From Gimesia alba (GTDB lineage Bacteria; Planctomycetota; Planctomycetia; Planctomycetales; Planctomycetaceae), in contig NZ_CP036269.1 in the NCBI RefSeq assembly GCF_007744675.1, forward strand, positions 2,769,546 through 2,833,545: 64,000 nt of DNA, in the 5' to 3' direction. This document shows, piece after piece, positions 26,514 through 35,742 of the stretch. The position numbers and the translations under genes are program-made. Positions within the stretch are counted from its first letter, which is position 1; each line of letters opens with the position of its first letter. The notes beneath the pieces are model-generated. The model worked only from the letters and a program-made list of their open reading frames with translations. It searched no databases and was not told the origin of the DNA.

Positions 26514-26674
26514 GTAGAAACGGTCAATTTCGCCTGATCGAGCGTATTGATAGATTCACTCGGTTTTTTTCGCTGTGCCTGTTGAACCGAATGTCCGCTG
26601 AAGGCGGTACATCAGAAAGACAAGGGATTTGTCTTGGCTCAATAACAGGGTGCGAGAGTTCAAGGAGGAGACTC

Positions 26675-27223
26675 GTGGCAACTGACACCGAAACAAATGA
26701 AGCTGGTGTCGATCCGGATGCAGAAACAGCGGCTGAAGAGACAGCAGCCCCTGGTGGACACTCAAAAGCAAAGCTCTTGAAGGTCGGCGGACTGCTATTG
26801 CTGGTTATCATGCTTCAGATAGGCATTTCCTATTGGTTGTTGGCACCATCGGGTCCACCAGAAGAAGTTCCCGCTGAGCTTGTTCCAGAGAGCACGAACG
26901 AGACGTCGGAAGTTCCCATTGAAAACTTCAGTGTCACGAATAATATCGCTGAGCCGGGGGCCACGATTCATGTGACATTCAACCTGGTGGCGCTGGTTGA
27001 GCAGGGCTCAGCAGCAGATTTTGAGTCGATGGTCAAGGAGCAGAGTAAAGCGCGCGTCAAGCAGGCTGTGATCGAAGTCGTTCGAAAATCGAGCTTGAGC
27101 GACTTGAATGATCCCCAGTTAGGTACGATGAAACGCATGATGAAAGAGGCCATTAACAAAGTTCTCAAGAAAAGTTATGTAGTGGAAACCGTGATCAGTG
27201 AGTATCGAACCCTGACGCAATGA
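26675..27223 (+). CDS. fliL: FliL-like basal body protein
   Basis: Stator-associated membrane protein. After an acidic N-terminus there is one membrane segment (VGGLLLLVIMLQIGISYWLL), a Pro/Glu-rich linker, and a periplasmic domain with the FliL-like end KRMMKEAINKVLKKSYVVET. The GTG at 26675 follows AAGGAGGAG by 4 bases and is much better supported than the upstream ATG 26582, whose extension looks like untranslated sequence. Length from GTG is 182 residues. In most clusters of this order fliM would follow; here fliN follows after 28 bases. Confidence 0.8.
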   Translation: MATDTETNEAGVDPDAETAAEETAAPGGHSKAKLLKVGGLLLLVIMLQIGISYWLLAPSGPPEEVPAELVPESTNETSEVPIENFSVTNNIAEPGATIHVTFNLVALVEQGSAADFESMVKEQSKARVKQAVIEVVRKSSLSDLNDPQLGTMKRMMKEAINKVLKKSYVVETVISEYRTLTQ

Positions 27224-27251
27224 TGTGTGAATAACATAACAGGATACAACC

Positions 27252-27959
27252 GTGGCTGATGAGAATGATGATCTTCTGGATCCCTCAGAAATAGAAAAGC
27301 TGTTAAATGCGCAGGGATCCGATGCGCCCGCAGAACCTGCTCCGGAGAAGGAAGCAGCGAAAGATGAGACCGGGGGAGCAGACGATCTTCTGGACTCTTC
27401 CGATATCGAAAAATTATTGCAAGGTGCCGGTAACGATCCCGGTGGGGATAGTGCAGCCGCGGACGCAAGCCCTGTTGTCAAAAATGATGATATCGACGCG
27501 TTGTTCAGTCAACATTCAGCCCCCGGAGACGATCAATCGGGTATGCCCATTTCTTCGCATGAAGAGACGGAGGCATTACTCAACCAGGCAGAAGCAAATC
27601 TGGCAGCGGCGATTTCTCCCAACCTGGGGCCCGGCAGCGGTATTCCGGGGGACCTGGGAGGGACGAAAGCGTTTGAGTTTCCCAATTTTGAATCGATGGC
27701 CAGTACTCCCGAAGAAGCAATGGCACTCTCTTCATTGCAAAATGTAGAGCTGGATTTATGCATTGAATTGGGAAGAACAGAGTTGCTGATTGAAGAAGTT
27801 TTAAAAATGAAAGAAGGGGTTGTCGTCCCCTTAGATAAATTAGCAGGTGATCCAGTGGATATTCTGGTGAATGGCCGGATCATTGCGCGGGGGGAAGTCC
27901 TGGTGCTGAATGACAATTTCTGTGTACGAGTTGCCGAGATTATTTCCCCAGAGCTTTAA
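27252..27959 (+). CDS. fliN: Flagellar motor switch protein FliN with four EIDALL-like motifs
   Basis: C-ring protein. The C-terminal 75 residues form one SpoA (FliN) domain: NVELDLCIELGRTELLIEEV, then VPLDKLAGDPVDILVNGRII and NFCVRVAEI. The N-terminal 150 residues are acidic and contain four motifs of one pattern: SEIEKLL (12-18), SDIEKLL (50-56), DDIDALF (79-85) and EETEALL (104-110). The first two sit in the longer repeat DDLLDxS(E/D)IEKLL. This resembles the CheY-P-binding N-terminus of FliM (EIDALL). No FliM gene is present at the expected place between fliL and fliN. The protein may therefore take over signal binding, like FliY of Bacillus, but it lacks a CheC-like phosphatase domain. 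The start is GTG. Confidence 0.9.
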   Translation: MADENDDLLDPSEIEKLLNAQGSDAPAEPAPEKEAAKDETGGADDLLDSSDIEKLLQGAGNDPGGDSAAADASPVVKNDDIDALFSQHSAPGDDQSGMPISSHEETEALLNQAEANLAAAISPNLGPGSGIPGDLGGTKAFEFPNFESMASTPEEAMALSSLQNVELDLCIELGRTELLIEEVLKMKEGVVVPLDKLAGDPVDILVNGRIIARGEVLVLNDNFCVRVAEIISPEL

Positions 27960-28020
27960 AGCCTGTTCAGGAAAACAGATTCTTCTGCATCTCAAAATGA
28001 TTGACGGCGTAAAGGATTCA

Positions 28021-28932
28021 ATGATTCGTCTTTTGTATCTATCATTTCTCACTCTGATTTGTAGTCTGGCTTGCGTTACAAATGCGATGTCAGCAGATGG
28101 GAATCCTGCGTTTCGAAATTCAGGCTTGTCTCATTCACGAGGGAGCTCGAATGAATTCAATGACTTTTCTCAACGGACACAGCACAATTTCCAGCAGGGG
28201 GCACAGAGGCCGGCTGGGGAGACTCGTTCCAGCCATTTGGTACAGCGCACAAAACCAGTGACCATGCAGGGGACGCAACACAATCCACTGGCTGGCAGAA
28301 AAAAGAGTGTGCCTTCCAACCCGATTACCCCCCTCGACCCTCAAAAGCAGTCCAGCCAAAGTAAAACGAATCAGAGCAGCACACGCGCGGCTCCTTCGAT
28401 CTGGGGAACTCTGGGAGCTTTGCTGGTCGTGATTTCGATTATTCTGGTGTCTGCGAAGTTGTTTAAAAAACATCATCCTCTGGCTTCTGCGAATCTGCCG
28501 CGTGAAGTGATGGAAGTATTGGGAAAGAAGCCTCTGGATGCACGTCAGACAATTCATTTTGTGCGCTGTGGTTCGCGAATTCTGATTTTGGGATCTTCTC
28601 CCGCTGGTCTGGAAATGCTCAGTGAGGTTCAGGATCCCGTTGAGGTGGATCTGATCACGGGGATGTGCCGGGAACGGGCTCAGTCTGCTCGATCCAACTC
28701 CACATTTTTAAACCTGTTTCAGTCGGCTCAAGCTAAGACAGAACAGAACGAGCGTAATCCTGCTGAAAGTCGATTCCCTCAGTCAGTCAAGACACAACCC
28801 GACCAGCCTGTTCGAGAATCCGAGCAGGAAGACTTTGCAGATTATGATTCCGCTGTGACTCGCCTGCAGCAGAAGTTGATGCATTCGTCCCGACAATCTT
28901 TGAATGAAGATGTGGAGTCAGGACATGCATAA
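28021..28932 (+). CDS. fliO: FliO-like flagellar assembly protein
   Basis: FliO helps assemble the FliP-FliQ-FliR export gate. The product begins with a signal peptide ([18 protein letters not shown]...AMSA), then a polar Gln/Ser-rich stretch, a membrane segment near residues 124-142 ([19 protein letters not shown]), and a cytoplasmic FliO domain ([37 protein letters not shown]). ATG 28021 follows AAAGGA; an earlier in-frame ATG at 27910 lies inside fliN and gives no signal peptide. It is followed by fliP with an 8-base overlap. Length 303 residues, longer than classical FliO. Confidence 0.78.
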   Translation: MIRLLYLSFLTLICSLACVTNAMSADGNPAFRNSGLSHSRGSSNEFNDFSQRTQHNFQQGAQRPAGETRSSHLVQRTKPVTMQGTQHNPLAGRKKSVPSNPITPLDPQKQSSQSKTNQSSTRAAPSIWGTLGALLVVISIILVSAKLFKKHHPLASANLPREVMEVLGKKPLDARQTIHFVRCGSRILILGSSPAGLEMLSEVQDPVEVDLITGMCRERAQSARSNSTFLNLFQSAQAKTEQNERNPAESRFPQSVKTQPDQPVRESEQEDFADYDSAVTRLQQKLMHSSRQSLNEDVESGHA

Positions 28933-29890
28933 GCAGCGGGAGTGGCAAGAACGGACTGCCGGTTGTGCTTTTCCCTTTGGGAAGCAGGCGATCCTGCTTG
29001 TGGTGTGTCTAATGTCATTGGCTGGGGGGCCTCGCGTGGTTCAGGCACAGCCCCCTGTGACGAATCAGGCTCTGTCGAATCAAAGTATTGCCAATCAGAA
29101 TCCTCAGGTCGCTCAGCAGCAACCCACTCAACTGGCACCAGAAAATAGTAATTCTGGCGTGCCCGAAATGTTGAATGTAGAGCAGATGACATCGCCTCAG
29201 GGGTTAAACTCCACTCTGAAGCTGTTTTTATTATTGACCGTTTTGAGTCTGGCGCCTTCCATCCTGATCATGACGACAAGTTTCATTCGTTTTGTGATCG
29301 TCTTCGGTTTATTGAGGCAGGCGTTAGGAACACAGCAACTGCCTCCGAATCAGGTGCTGACTTCACTCAGCCTGTTTCTGACAGTGATGGTGATGGCTCC
29401 CATTTGGGAAAAAGCCTATGAAGAAGGGATTGTGCCTTATACGCATCAGACAGAACAGGCACCAGTTTCTCTGGAAGTCGCCTTTCAGAAAACAGTGTCC
29501 CCCCTGCGGAAATTTATGAGTGATCAGATTGAGCTCACGGGAAACAGTGATACAGTCTGGATGTTTCTGGATTATCAGCAACCGCTGCCCGGTTCTCCCG
29601 GCGCAGCCGATTATCAGGCCCCCAGTGATTACGATGAAGTTCCTCTGACCGTCTTGTTGCCGGCGTACATGTTGAGCGAAGTGAAAACCGCGTTCCTGAT
29701 TGGTTTTCAGTTGTATCTGCCTTTTATTGTGATCGATATGGTGATCAGCTCGATTCTGATCAGTATGGGGATGATGATGCTGCCCCCGGTTTTGATTTCC
29801 TTACCCTTTAAAATTTTGTTGTTTGTGTTAATCGATGGCTGGCTGTTAACTGTGGGCATGTTATTGGAAAGCATCAGGGCCGTTGGTTAA
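28925..29890 (+). CDS. fliP: Flagellar export gate protein FliP
   Basis: Core subunit of the FliPQR export pore. An N-terminal signal sequence ([18 protein letters not shown]) and a polar stretch precede the conserved body: [20 protein letters not shown], then [20 protein letters not shown], and the C-terminal [19 protein letters not shown] and [20 protein letters not shown]. The ATG at 28925 overlaps the end of fliO by eight bases; an earlier in-frame ATG (28904) is possible. Length 321 residues. Confidence 0.95.
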   Translation: MHKQREWQERTAGCAFPFGKQAILLVVCLMSLAGGPRVVQAQPPVTNQALSNQSIANQNPQVAQQQPTQLAPENSNSGVPEMLNVEQMTSPQGLNSTLKLFLLLTVLSLAPSILIMTTSFIRFVIVFGLLRQALGTQQLPPNQVLTSLSLFLTVMVMAPIWEKAYEEGIVPYTHQTEQAPVSLEVAFQKTVSPLRKFMSDQIELTGNSDTVWMFLDYQQPLPGSPGAADYQAPSDYDEVPLTVLLPAYMLSEVKTAFLIGFQLYLPFIVIDMVISSILISMGMMMLPPVLISLPFKILLFVLIDGWLLTVGMLLESIRAVG

Positions 29891-29941
29891 ATACGGGCGC
29901 CCGCATTGCGCCCGGAGCATTCTTAAATACAGGTGTCAGGT

Positions 29942-30208
29942 ATGGATAGTTCAACAGTTCTTGATCTGGGAAGAGAAGGATTACTGATCATGCTGGAAGT
30001 CAGCGGTCCGGTGATGCTGACTGCCGTTGTTGTGGGATTGGTCATCAGTATTGGTCAGGCAGTGACTCAGATTCAGGACCAGACGATCAGTTTTGTTCCT
30101 AAGATTATTATGATGGTGCTGGCAATTCTGTATACATTACCCTGGATCACTTCATTGCTCGTGGAGTACAGCACAAATCTGATTACCAATATTCCTTCCC
30201 GTCTTTGA
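29942..30208 (+). CDS. fliQ: Flagellar export gate protein FliQ
   Basis: Two-helix membrane subunit of the export gate. It shows both membrane segments (VMLTAVVVGLVISIGQAVTQ, IIMMVLAILYTLPWI) and the conserved TQIQDQTISFVPKI between them. ATG 29942 is preferred to GTG 29933 because most FliQ proteins begin just before this helix; length 88 residues. Confidence 0.94.
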   Translation: MDSSTVLDLGREGLLIMLEVSGPVMLTAVVVGLVISIGQAVTQIQDQTISFVPKIIMMVLAILYTLPWITSLLVEYSTNLITNIPSRL

Positions 30209-30247
30209 ATTTGGGAACGTCGCTGATACAGAGAACATGAGAAACCC

Positions 30248-31237
30248 GTGAGTGAACTTCTCGACCAATACGTCATGAATCCTTTGTTGCAGCTGGCTCC
30301 GGGACAGATTCTGCAATGGGCCATGCTGCAGTTTTATGCATTCACGTTGGTCCTGGTCCGAATCAGTGGTCTGATGATTATTGGACCGGTCTTTGGACAG
30401 CCGATCTTTCCCACGAATATTCGCGTGTTATTAATACTCACTCTGGCACTGTTGATTACACCGACGTTGCACGATCAGGTCACCGCTGGTTTTTATGAAC
30501 TGGATGCGAATCAGGATCAGCGGCTCAGCCAGGAAGAAATCCCCTCACATTTGCAGGATCGTTTTGAAGCGCTGGTGCTCAGTGCCGGTCGTCAGGGGAC
30601 ACGCGAATTGACGGTGAATGACTACAAGTTTGTGGTCAACATGCCAGCCTCATTGCTGGATTATGTCTGGTCGATTCTGGGAGAACTTACGTTAGGTTTT
30701 GCACTGGGTCTGGGGGTCTACATTATCTTGTTAAGCCTGCAGATGGCAGGTCAGATGATTGACCAGCAGGCGGGGATGGCTTTAGGCGAGGTCTTTAATC
30801 CCGGTTTTGATATGAATGCCTCGCTCAGTGGTCAGTATCTCTATTTTATCGGGATTACGGTTTTTCTGGTCATGGAACCGGTGAACGGGCACTTGTTAAT
30901 GTTGTCCTCTTTGATTGATACGTTTCAGGTCTTTCCGGTAGGGGAAGGCATCGTTTCCACGAATACGCTCGATCTGCTGCAGACATTAATGCATCAGTCG
31001 CTGGTGTTATCTATTAAAGTGGCAGCGCCGTTACTGGCGATCAGTGCGTTGATTTCCATTGCAATGGGCTATCTGGGGCACACGGTTCCGCAGATCAATG
31101 TACTGGTGATTGGATTTCCGATTCGTGCCATGATCAGCCTGCTTGTGTTGATGTTTACATTGTCGGGAGCGGCAGACATTGTGGTGGAATCGATTCCGTC
31201 GGCCATTGACCAGTTGAGTCGCAGTGCAGTGATGTAA
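30248..31237 (+). CDS. fliR: Flagellar export gate protein FliR with EF-hand-like insertion
   Basis: Third subunit of the FliPQR gate. The FliR body is clear: VRISGLMIIGPVFGQ, LGELTLGFALGLGVYIILL, AGQMIDQQAGMALGEVFNP, and near the end VLVIGFPIRAMISLLVLM. Between the second membrane segment (LLILTLALLITP) and the next one is an extra soluble stretch of about 60 residues. It includes DANQDQRLSQEE (86-97), with Asp1, Asn3, Asp5, Ser9 and Glu12 in the EF-hand calcium-loop positions, and a weaker second copy at 114-125. E. coli FliR has only a short loop there. The start is GTG. Length is 329 residues against about 260 for the usual protein. Confidence 0.93.
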   Translation: MSELLDQYVMNPLLQLAPGQILQWAMLQFYAFTLVLVRISGLMIIGPVFGQPIFPTNIRVLLILTLALLITPTLHDQVTAGFYELDANQDQRLSQEEIPSHLQDRFEALVLSAGRQGTRELTVNDYKFVVNMPASLLDYVWSILGELTLGFALGLGVYIILLSLQMAGQMIDQQAGMALGEVFNPGFDMNASLSGQYLYFIGITVFLVMEPVNGHLLMLSSLIDTFQVFPVGEGIVSTNTLDLLQTLMHQSLVLSIKVAAPLLAISALISIAMGYLGHTVPQINVLVIGFPIRAMISLLVLMFTLSGAADIVVESIPSAIDQLSRSAVM

Positions 31238-31266
31238 GCTAGAAAATGGTTTGAGACCAGAGCCCT

Positions 31267-32343
31267 ATGGCAGAAAATGACAGTGGAGAAAAAACCGAAC
31301 AGCCCACCGATCGCCGGCGCACGGAAGCCCGCGAGAAGGGGAATATTGCGAAAAGTACGGACTTAAATGCGGCTGGTATGATGCTGGCTGCGGCCGGCGT
31401 GCTTTATTTTTTTGCAGTCAGCCTCAGCAATGAGATGAAACACTTTATGGAGGTCACACTGACCACGCCGGTCTGGCTGCAGATGGAACCTGTGAAGTTG
31501 ATCGAGCGTTGTGAAGCCATCATCAAATTGTTCCTGCAGGGAACCGCGATGACGATGATTATGTTGTTTATTTCAGCGGTGCTCTTGAATATTGTCCAAG
31601 TTGGTTTTCTGATCTCGCCGGATGTGTTGCAAATCAAGTGGGAGCGGCTCAATCCGATCGAAGGAGCGAAACGGATTGTCTCAGTCCGAGGCTTAGTGAA
31701 ACTGGCTGTGAGTCTGGGGAAGCTGACCATCCTGGTCTTGATCGCGACCTGGTTCAGTTATCTGGTCTTCCCTAATTTTCTGGCATTGATGGGGGCCCCT
31801 CCGGAAACAATTCTGCGTGATATTTTCAATTCCACCGTCGAACTGGGGATTCTGCTGGCTCTGGCTTTGATTGTGCTGGGGGGCGTTGATTATGCATTTC
31901 AAAAGTGGAAGCATGAAAAAGACCTGATGATGAGCAAGCAGGAGATCCGCGAAGAAATGAAATCCATGGAAGGAGATCCGCTGATTCGTCAGCGGCGGCG
32001 CGAAGCACACCGGAAACTGGCGATGTCGCAGGAACTCTCGAATGTGGAAACCGCGGATGTGGTGATTACAAACCCAACTCATATTTCGATTGCGATCAAA
32101 TACGATCCGGAGTCGATGCCCGCACCAGTTGTTGTCGCCAAGGGAGCAGGCGAGATTGCGTCTCAGATTCGTAAGATTGCGAATGAACACGGGATTCCGA
32201 TTATTGAACGGAAAGCGTTAGCGCGGCAGATGTACCGTGAAGTGAAAACGGGCCAGGAAATTCCCTTCGAATTATACGAAGTATTCGTGGAAATTATGGC
32301 TTACGTCTATAATCTGACCGGAAAGTCGATGCCGGATGCTTAG
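31267..32343 (+). CDS. flhB: Flagellar export switch protein FlhB
   Basis: Gate protein that changes export from rod/hook to filament substrates after self-cleavage. The start SGEKTEQPTDRRRTEAREKG is the family signature, four membrane segments follow, and the autocleavage site NPTH lies at residues 269-272 (TNPTHISIAIKY). Length 358 residues. It is the last gene of the flagellar run; flhA, which often comes next, is not here. Confidence 0.96.
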   Translation: MAENDSGEKTEQPTDRRRTEAREKGNIAKSTDLNAAGMMLAAAGVLYFFAVSLSNEMKHFMEVTLTTPVWLQMEPVKLIERCEAIIKLFLQGTAMTMIMLFISAVLLNIVQVGFLISPDVLQIKWERLNPIEGAKRIVSVRGLVKLAVSLGKLTILVLIATWFSYLVFPNFLALMGAPPETILRDIFNSTVELGILLALALIVLGGVDYAFQKWKHEKDLMMSKQEIREEMKSMEGDPLIRQRRREAHRKLAMSQELSNVETADVVITNPTHISIAIKYDPESMPAPVVVAKGAGEIASQIRKIANEHGIPIIERKALARQMYREVKTGQEIPFELYEVFVEIMAYVYNLTGKSMPDA

Positions 32344-32401
32344 GCATTACTGAAAACTTGGTCTGCATCGTCAACCGAGTATCACAGTCACCGGAAACGA
32401 G

Positions 32402-32463
32402 GGGCTTTACAGCCACAAAATTATCTGTTTTCGTTAATTTTCAGTAACAAAAGCCCGTTTTCT
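32402..32463 (+). terminator. Branched terminator-like hairpin after flhB
   Basis: GGGCTTT (32402-32408) pairs with AAAGCCC (32450-32456), enclosing AAAATTA (32417-32423) paired with TAATTTT (32435-32441). GTTTTCT follows. It is the only strong candidate for the end of the flagellar transcript. Confidence 0.5.
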
Positions 32464-32564
32464 CCCAGTGATCTCTGGTGTTTGATCCCATTTCACACCA
32501 AGATACTAGGTAGCAGGATCAGGTGATCGAGTTAGCGACTTTCAGGCTTGTTTAAGGGGAATGC

Positions 32565-33905
32565 ATGCGTTGGGAACATCCGGTTCAGTTCGCATCGCAG
32601 AGTGATGTTGGCTTTCGGCGGAGGAATAATGAAGATTCCATCTCGGTCCGCATTTGCAAAGACCAGGAAAGCTGGCGAGACCATGGGCACTTCTTTCTTG
32701 TTGCCGATGGAATGGGGGGGCACGCCGTTGGTGAACTGGCGAGCAAGATAGCCTCAGAGACCGTGCCGCATACGTTTTTTAAAAATAAACCCGGGCCTGT
32801 TGCGAAATCATTGAAGTCGGCCATTGAGGTGGCGAATCAGGCAATCAATGAGCGGGGCATGGCCAATCGTGAGTTCATGCGCATGGGCACGACTTGCAGT
32901 TCACTCTGTCTTTGTTCAGAGGGAGCGGTCATTGGTCATGTGGGGGATAGTCGAGTTTACCGGATTCGTGAAAACCGTATCGATCAATTGACATTCGACC
33001 ATAGCCTGCAGTGGGAACTGATCCGTCAGGGGCGTATGCGACCTGAAGAGGTTTATCTGAATGAGCCCCGGAATGTGATTACCCGTTCTTTAGGTCCCGA
33101 ACCGGTCGTGAAGGTCGATATCGAAGGCCCTTATCCGGTGATGGAGGGCGACTGCTACGTCTTGTGCAGCGATGGATTGACAAGCCATCTGAAAGACGAA
33201 GAAATCGGAATGATCGCCAAGTATCTGGAGCCCAGTGATGCCTGTCGGTTGATGATCAATCTGGCCAATTTGAGAGGAGGCTCAGATAATATCTCGGTGA
33301 TTGTGGTCCAGGTGGGAGAGTTACCCGATGGAAATCTTTCACAGGAGCGACCGCCAGAACGCGAGCCCGACCTGGAACTTGATAAAGGGTATGGAGAGTG
33401 GTTGTGGCTGGCAGGAGTCTGGGGCGCTTCACTCATGGTTGCGATTGGGATCCTGATGTGGATCTTAACAAAATTTGACAGAGGGGAATTCCTGACATTT
33501 GGTGGCATGTCCCTGTTGGTGATGCTGCTGGTGCGAAAGGTGTTTGCACAACGCGAGTCCAGCAAGCGTGAGGAGTACCTGGATAAAAATAAAACCGTGG
33601 AATGGAAACCTTACCGTTCGGAACGTTTGAAATTCAACACGGATTTTCTACAGTACCTGACGACAATGGAGTCTGAGTTGCAGCGGGCCGCGATGGAGGA
33701 AGAGTGGACGATTGAATGGTCGGCCCATAACAAGATTTACTACGAAGCCAAAGAGGAGCTGGAAAAAAAGAAATATCTGCAGGCGTTCCGGGATTTTTCC
33801 CGGGCGATTGATATCCTGATGACCGGCTTGCATTCATACCGCAAAGAGATGGTTCATCAGGCCCGCTGGAAAAAAGGGCCTCCGTCGTCATCTCAGGAAG
33901 ATTGA
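32565..33905 (+). CDS. PP2C-type serine/threonine phosphatase with membrane segments
   Basis: Metal-dependent protein phosphatase. The motifs of the PP2C core are in order: SDVGFRRRNNEDS, LVADGMGGHAVGELAS, IGHVGDSRVYRIREN, CSDGLTSHL and GGSDNISVIVVQV. The catalytic domain (about 1-250) is followed by two membrane segments (LWLAGVWGASLMVAIGILMW; FGGMSLLVMLLVRKVF) and a C-terminal cytoplasmic part of about 120 charged residues with no recognised domain. The catalytic domain is predicted to face the cytoplasm. A second start ATG at 32561 is out of frame. It lies 221 bases after flhB; a link with motility is not shown. Partner kinases are not in the window. Confidence 0.9.
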   Translation: MRWEHPVQFASQSDVGFRRRNNEDSISVRICKDQESWRDHGHFFLVADGMGGHAVGELASKIASETVPHTFFKNKPGPVAKSLKSAIEVANQAINERGMANREFMRMGTTCSSLCLCSEGAVIGHVGDSRVYRIRENRIDQLTFDHSLQWELIRQGRMRPEEVYLNEPRNVITRSLGPEPVVKVDIEGPYPVMEGDCYVLCSDGLTSHLKDEEIGMIAKYLEPSDACRLMINLANLRGGSDNISVIVVQVGELPDGNLSQERPPEREPDLELDKGYGEWLWLAGVWGASLMVAIGILMWILTKFDRGEFLTFGGMSLLVMLLVRKVFAQRESSKREEYLDKNKTVEWKPYRSERLKFNTDFLQYLTTMESELQRAAMEEEWTIEWSAHNKIYYEAKEELEKKKYLQAFRDFSRAIDILMTGLHSYRKEMVHQARWKKGPPSSSQED

Positions 33906-33974
33906 CGTGCAACTCAGGTGTGAGGCGGAAGAGAGTATCCCTCCTGGATCCGGTAGAAGTTTACTAATTTAACA

Positions 33975-34003
33975 TTGGATTCCCGCTTCATTTCAGGTAT
34001 GAT
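33975..34003 (+). promoter_or_regulatory. Predicted sigma-70 promoter of the sensor kinase gene
   Basis: TTGGAT (33975-33980) and TATGAT (33998-34003) are 17 bases apart and 38 bases upstream of the kinase start. The -10 box matches 5 of 6 positions. Confidence 0.5.
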
Positions 34004-34040
34004 CCGGCTCTGATTTCAGTGACTTTGAAGCACTTGTGAC

Positions 34041-35618
34041 ATGGAGGTCGGTGTGTTCTTTACGCAAACCATCAGGCGGAAGTTAGGTCTGGGGCTGGGA
34101 ATTATAGTCTGTATGCTGATTCTACTGGCATACGGGGCTGTTTCCGGGCTGCAATCCTATGATGCGACTGTCCAGGATTTTAAATATTCCCTGAACGATT
34201 TGCCCAACCGCGATCGGATGATTGTCTCGGTTGCCGCCCTCAATGAGCCACTTCAGAAGATCAGGAATGCGCGTCCGGATTCTGCAGCCAGCGCCCATTA
34301 TCAGCAGAAGTTTCAAACGCAGTTAGATGAAGTTGAGGCTGAAATTCACGGGTTTCTGCTTAAAGTCGATAAGTTACCGGACCCGGCTTTGGGGACCTGG
34401 AAAGGATTTGTAAAGTCACAACTCAGTGAACATAGTGCGAGCAAAACAACATGGGAGAAACTGTCTCTGATGCAGGCTCAGCTGGAGAATCCTCAAGAGC
34501 GACACGAGGTTGCTGATAAGATGATTCTGGAAGTCGCACGACTGGAAACGCTGATCATGGAAGTCCGAGATGTTCCTTCCAGTACCAAAGCCGTGTTGGA
34601 CCGGGCATCAAAAGTCTATCGGTCCCGCTCAAATCTGGTCTGGGTCACTTGTGTGGTCGTTTTTATCGCGTTTGGCTGTCTGATCTGGTACGGACACCGG
34701 ACCGTTCTCACGCCAATTCAGGATCTGCATGAAGGAGCCCGGATCGTGGCTCAGGGGCATTTTGATCATCAATTCAAGATCAAATCGAATGATGAGATGG
34801 CTGAGTTGGCAGAAGCTTTTAACCAAATGACGATGCGGTTCAAGGAAAAAAGAGATGAATTGAACCATAAGGTCGACGAACGCAGTAAACAGCTGGTACG
34901 ATCGGAAAGGCTGGCGGGAATCGGGGTTCTGGCAGCGGGGGTGGCCCATGAAATCAATAACCCGCTGTCTGCGATTTCGATGGCGTCTGAATCGCTACAG
35001 GGGCGGATGCAGGATCTGAAGCCGCATTGCGAGGAGTCTGAGATTCAGGTGGTCGAGCAATATCTCGGCTTGATTCAGCGAGAAGCGATGCGCTGCAGGG
35101 AGATCACCTCAAAGCTGCTTGATTTTTCCCGGGGACAAAATTCCGTGCGGAGTGTGAATGATTTATCCGGCGTGATCGAAGAGGTGTGCTCCATGGTCAG
35201 TCTGATCAAACGACTCAAAGGGCGGAATATCCATTTTGAAGCAACTCAGCATTGTAACGCTGAGTGTAATCCAGCCGAAATCAAGCAGGTTGTGCTCAAT
35301 ATTATGACCAATGCACTCGAATCGATGGAGGTGGGGGGGAATCTGGAAATCCAGGTGCGAGAAAATGTGGATTCGGTGACTCTGATTTTCAAAGATGACG
35401 GGTGCGGGATGACCCAGGAAGTGAAGGAAGGGTTATTCGATCCTTTCTTTACACAACGCGCCGATGGCACGGGGACTGGTCTGGGGATGTCGATTACACA
35501 CCGGATCATTAAGGATCATGGCGGAGAGATCGAAGTGGAGAGCGAAGGGCCAGGGAAGGGGAGTACAATTTTTGTCGAACTGCCCAAAAAAACAAAGTCA
35601 CAAAGCAAGGCCGCATAA
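34041..35618 (+). CDS. Sensor histidine kinase (HAMP, NtrB/AtoS-like)
   Basis: Membrane sensor that phosphorylates a response regulator, most likely the NtrC-type protein downstream. An N-terminal membrane segment (LGLGLGIIVCMLILLAYGAV) is followed by a helical sensor domain of about 150 residues, a second segment (LVWVTCVVVFIAFGCLIW), a HAMP domain (TVLTPIQDLHEGARIVAQG), a coiled coil, and the kinase core. The H-box is GVAHEINNPLSAI with His303; the N-box is VVLNIMTNALESM; the G1 and G2 boxes are DDGCGM and DGTGTGLGMSI. The sensed signal is unknown. The matching regulator starts 390 bases later behind its own promoter candidate. Confidence 0.92.
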   Translation: MEVGVFFTQTIRRKLGLGLGIIVCMLILLAYGAVSGLQSYDATVQDFKYSLNDLPNRDRMIVSVAALNEPLQKIRNARPDSAASAHYQQKFQTQLDEVEAEIHGFLLKVDKLPDPALGTWKGFVKSQLSEHSASKTTWEKLSLMQAQLENPQERHEVADKMILEVARLETLIMEVRDVPSSTKAVLDRASKVYRSRSNLVWVTCVVVFIAFGCLIWYGHRTVLTPIQDLHEGARIVAQGHFDHQFKIKSNDEMAELAEAFNQMTMRFKEKRDELNHKVDERSKQLVRSERLAGIGVLAAGVAHEINNPLSAISMASESLQGRMQDLKPHCEESEIQVVEQYLGLIQREAMRCREITSKLLDFSRGQNSVRSVNDLSGVIEEVCSMVSLIKRLKGRNIHFEATQHCNAECNPAEIKQVVLNIMTNALESMEVGGNLEIQVRENVDSVTLIFKDDGCGMTQEVKEGLFDPFFTQRADGTGTGLGMSITHRIIKDHGGEIEVESEGPGKGSTIFVELPKKTKSQSKAA

Positions 35619-35664
35619 AAAGTTAAGTAAATTTATTGGAATCTGACTTTCTGCAATTCTCCGA

Positions 35665-35693
35665 TTGCCACGATTTTGAAAATCTGATATCAA
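35665..35693 (+). promoter_or_regulatory. Predicted sigma-70 promoter of the response regulator
   Basis: TTGCCA (35665-35670), 17-base spacer, TATCAA (35688-35693). It would give a leader of about 310 bases before the regulator start, which covers the short reading frame at 35743-36012. Confidence 0.4.
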
Positions 35694-35742
35694 TCGTCTC
35701 TCCCCACGAATGATTCACATAAAGTTAACGATGCAGGAGAAA

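Noticed and set aside
31693..32190. 165-codon minus-strand frame over flhB
   Set aside because: Antisense to a conserved gene, His/Gln/Asn-rich, no family.
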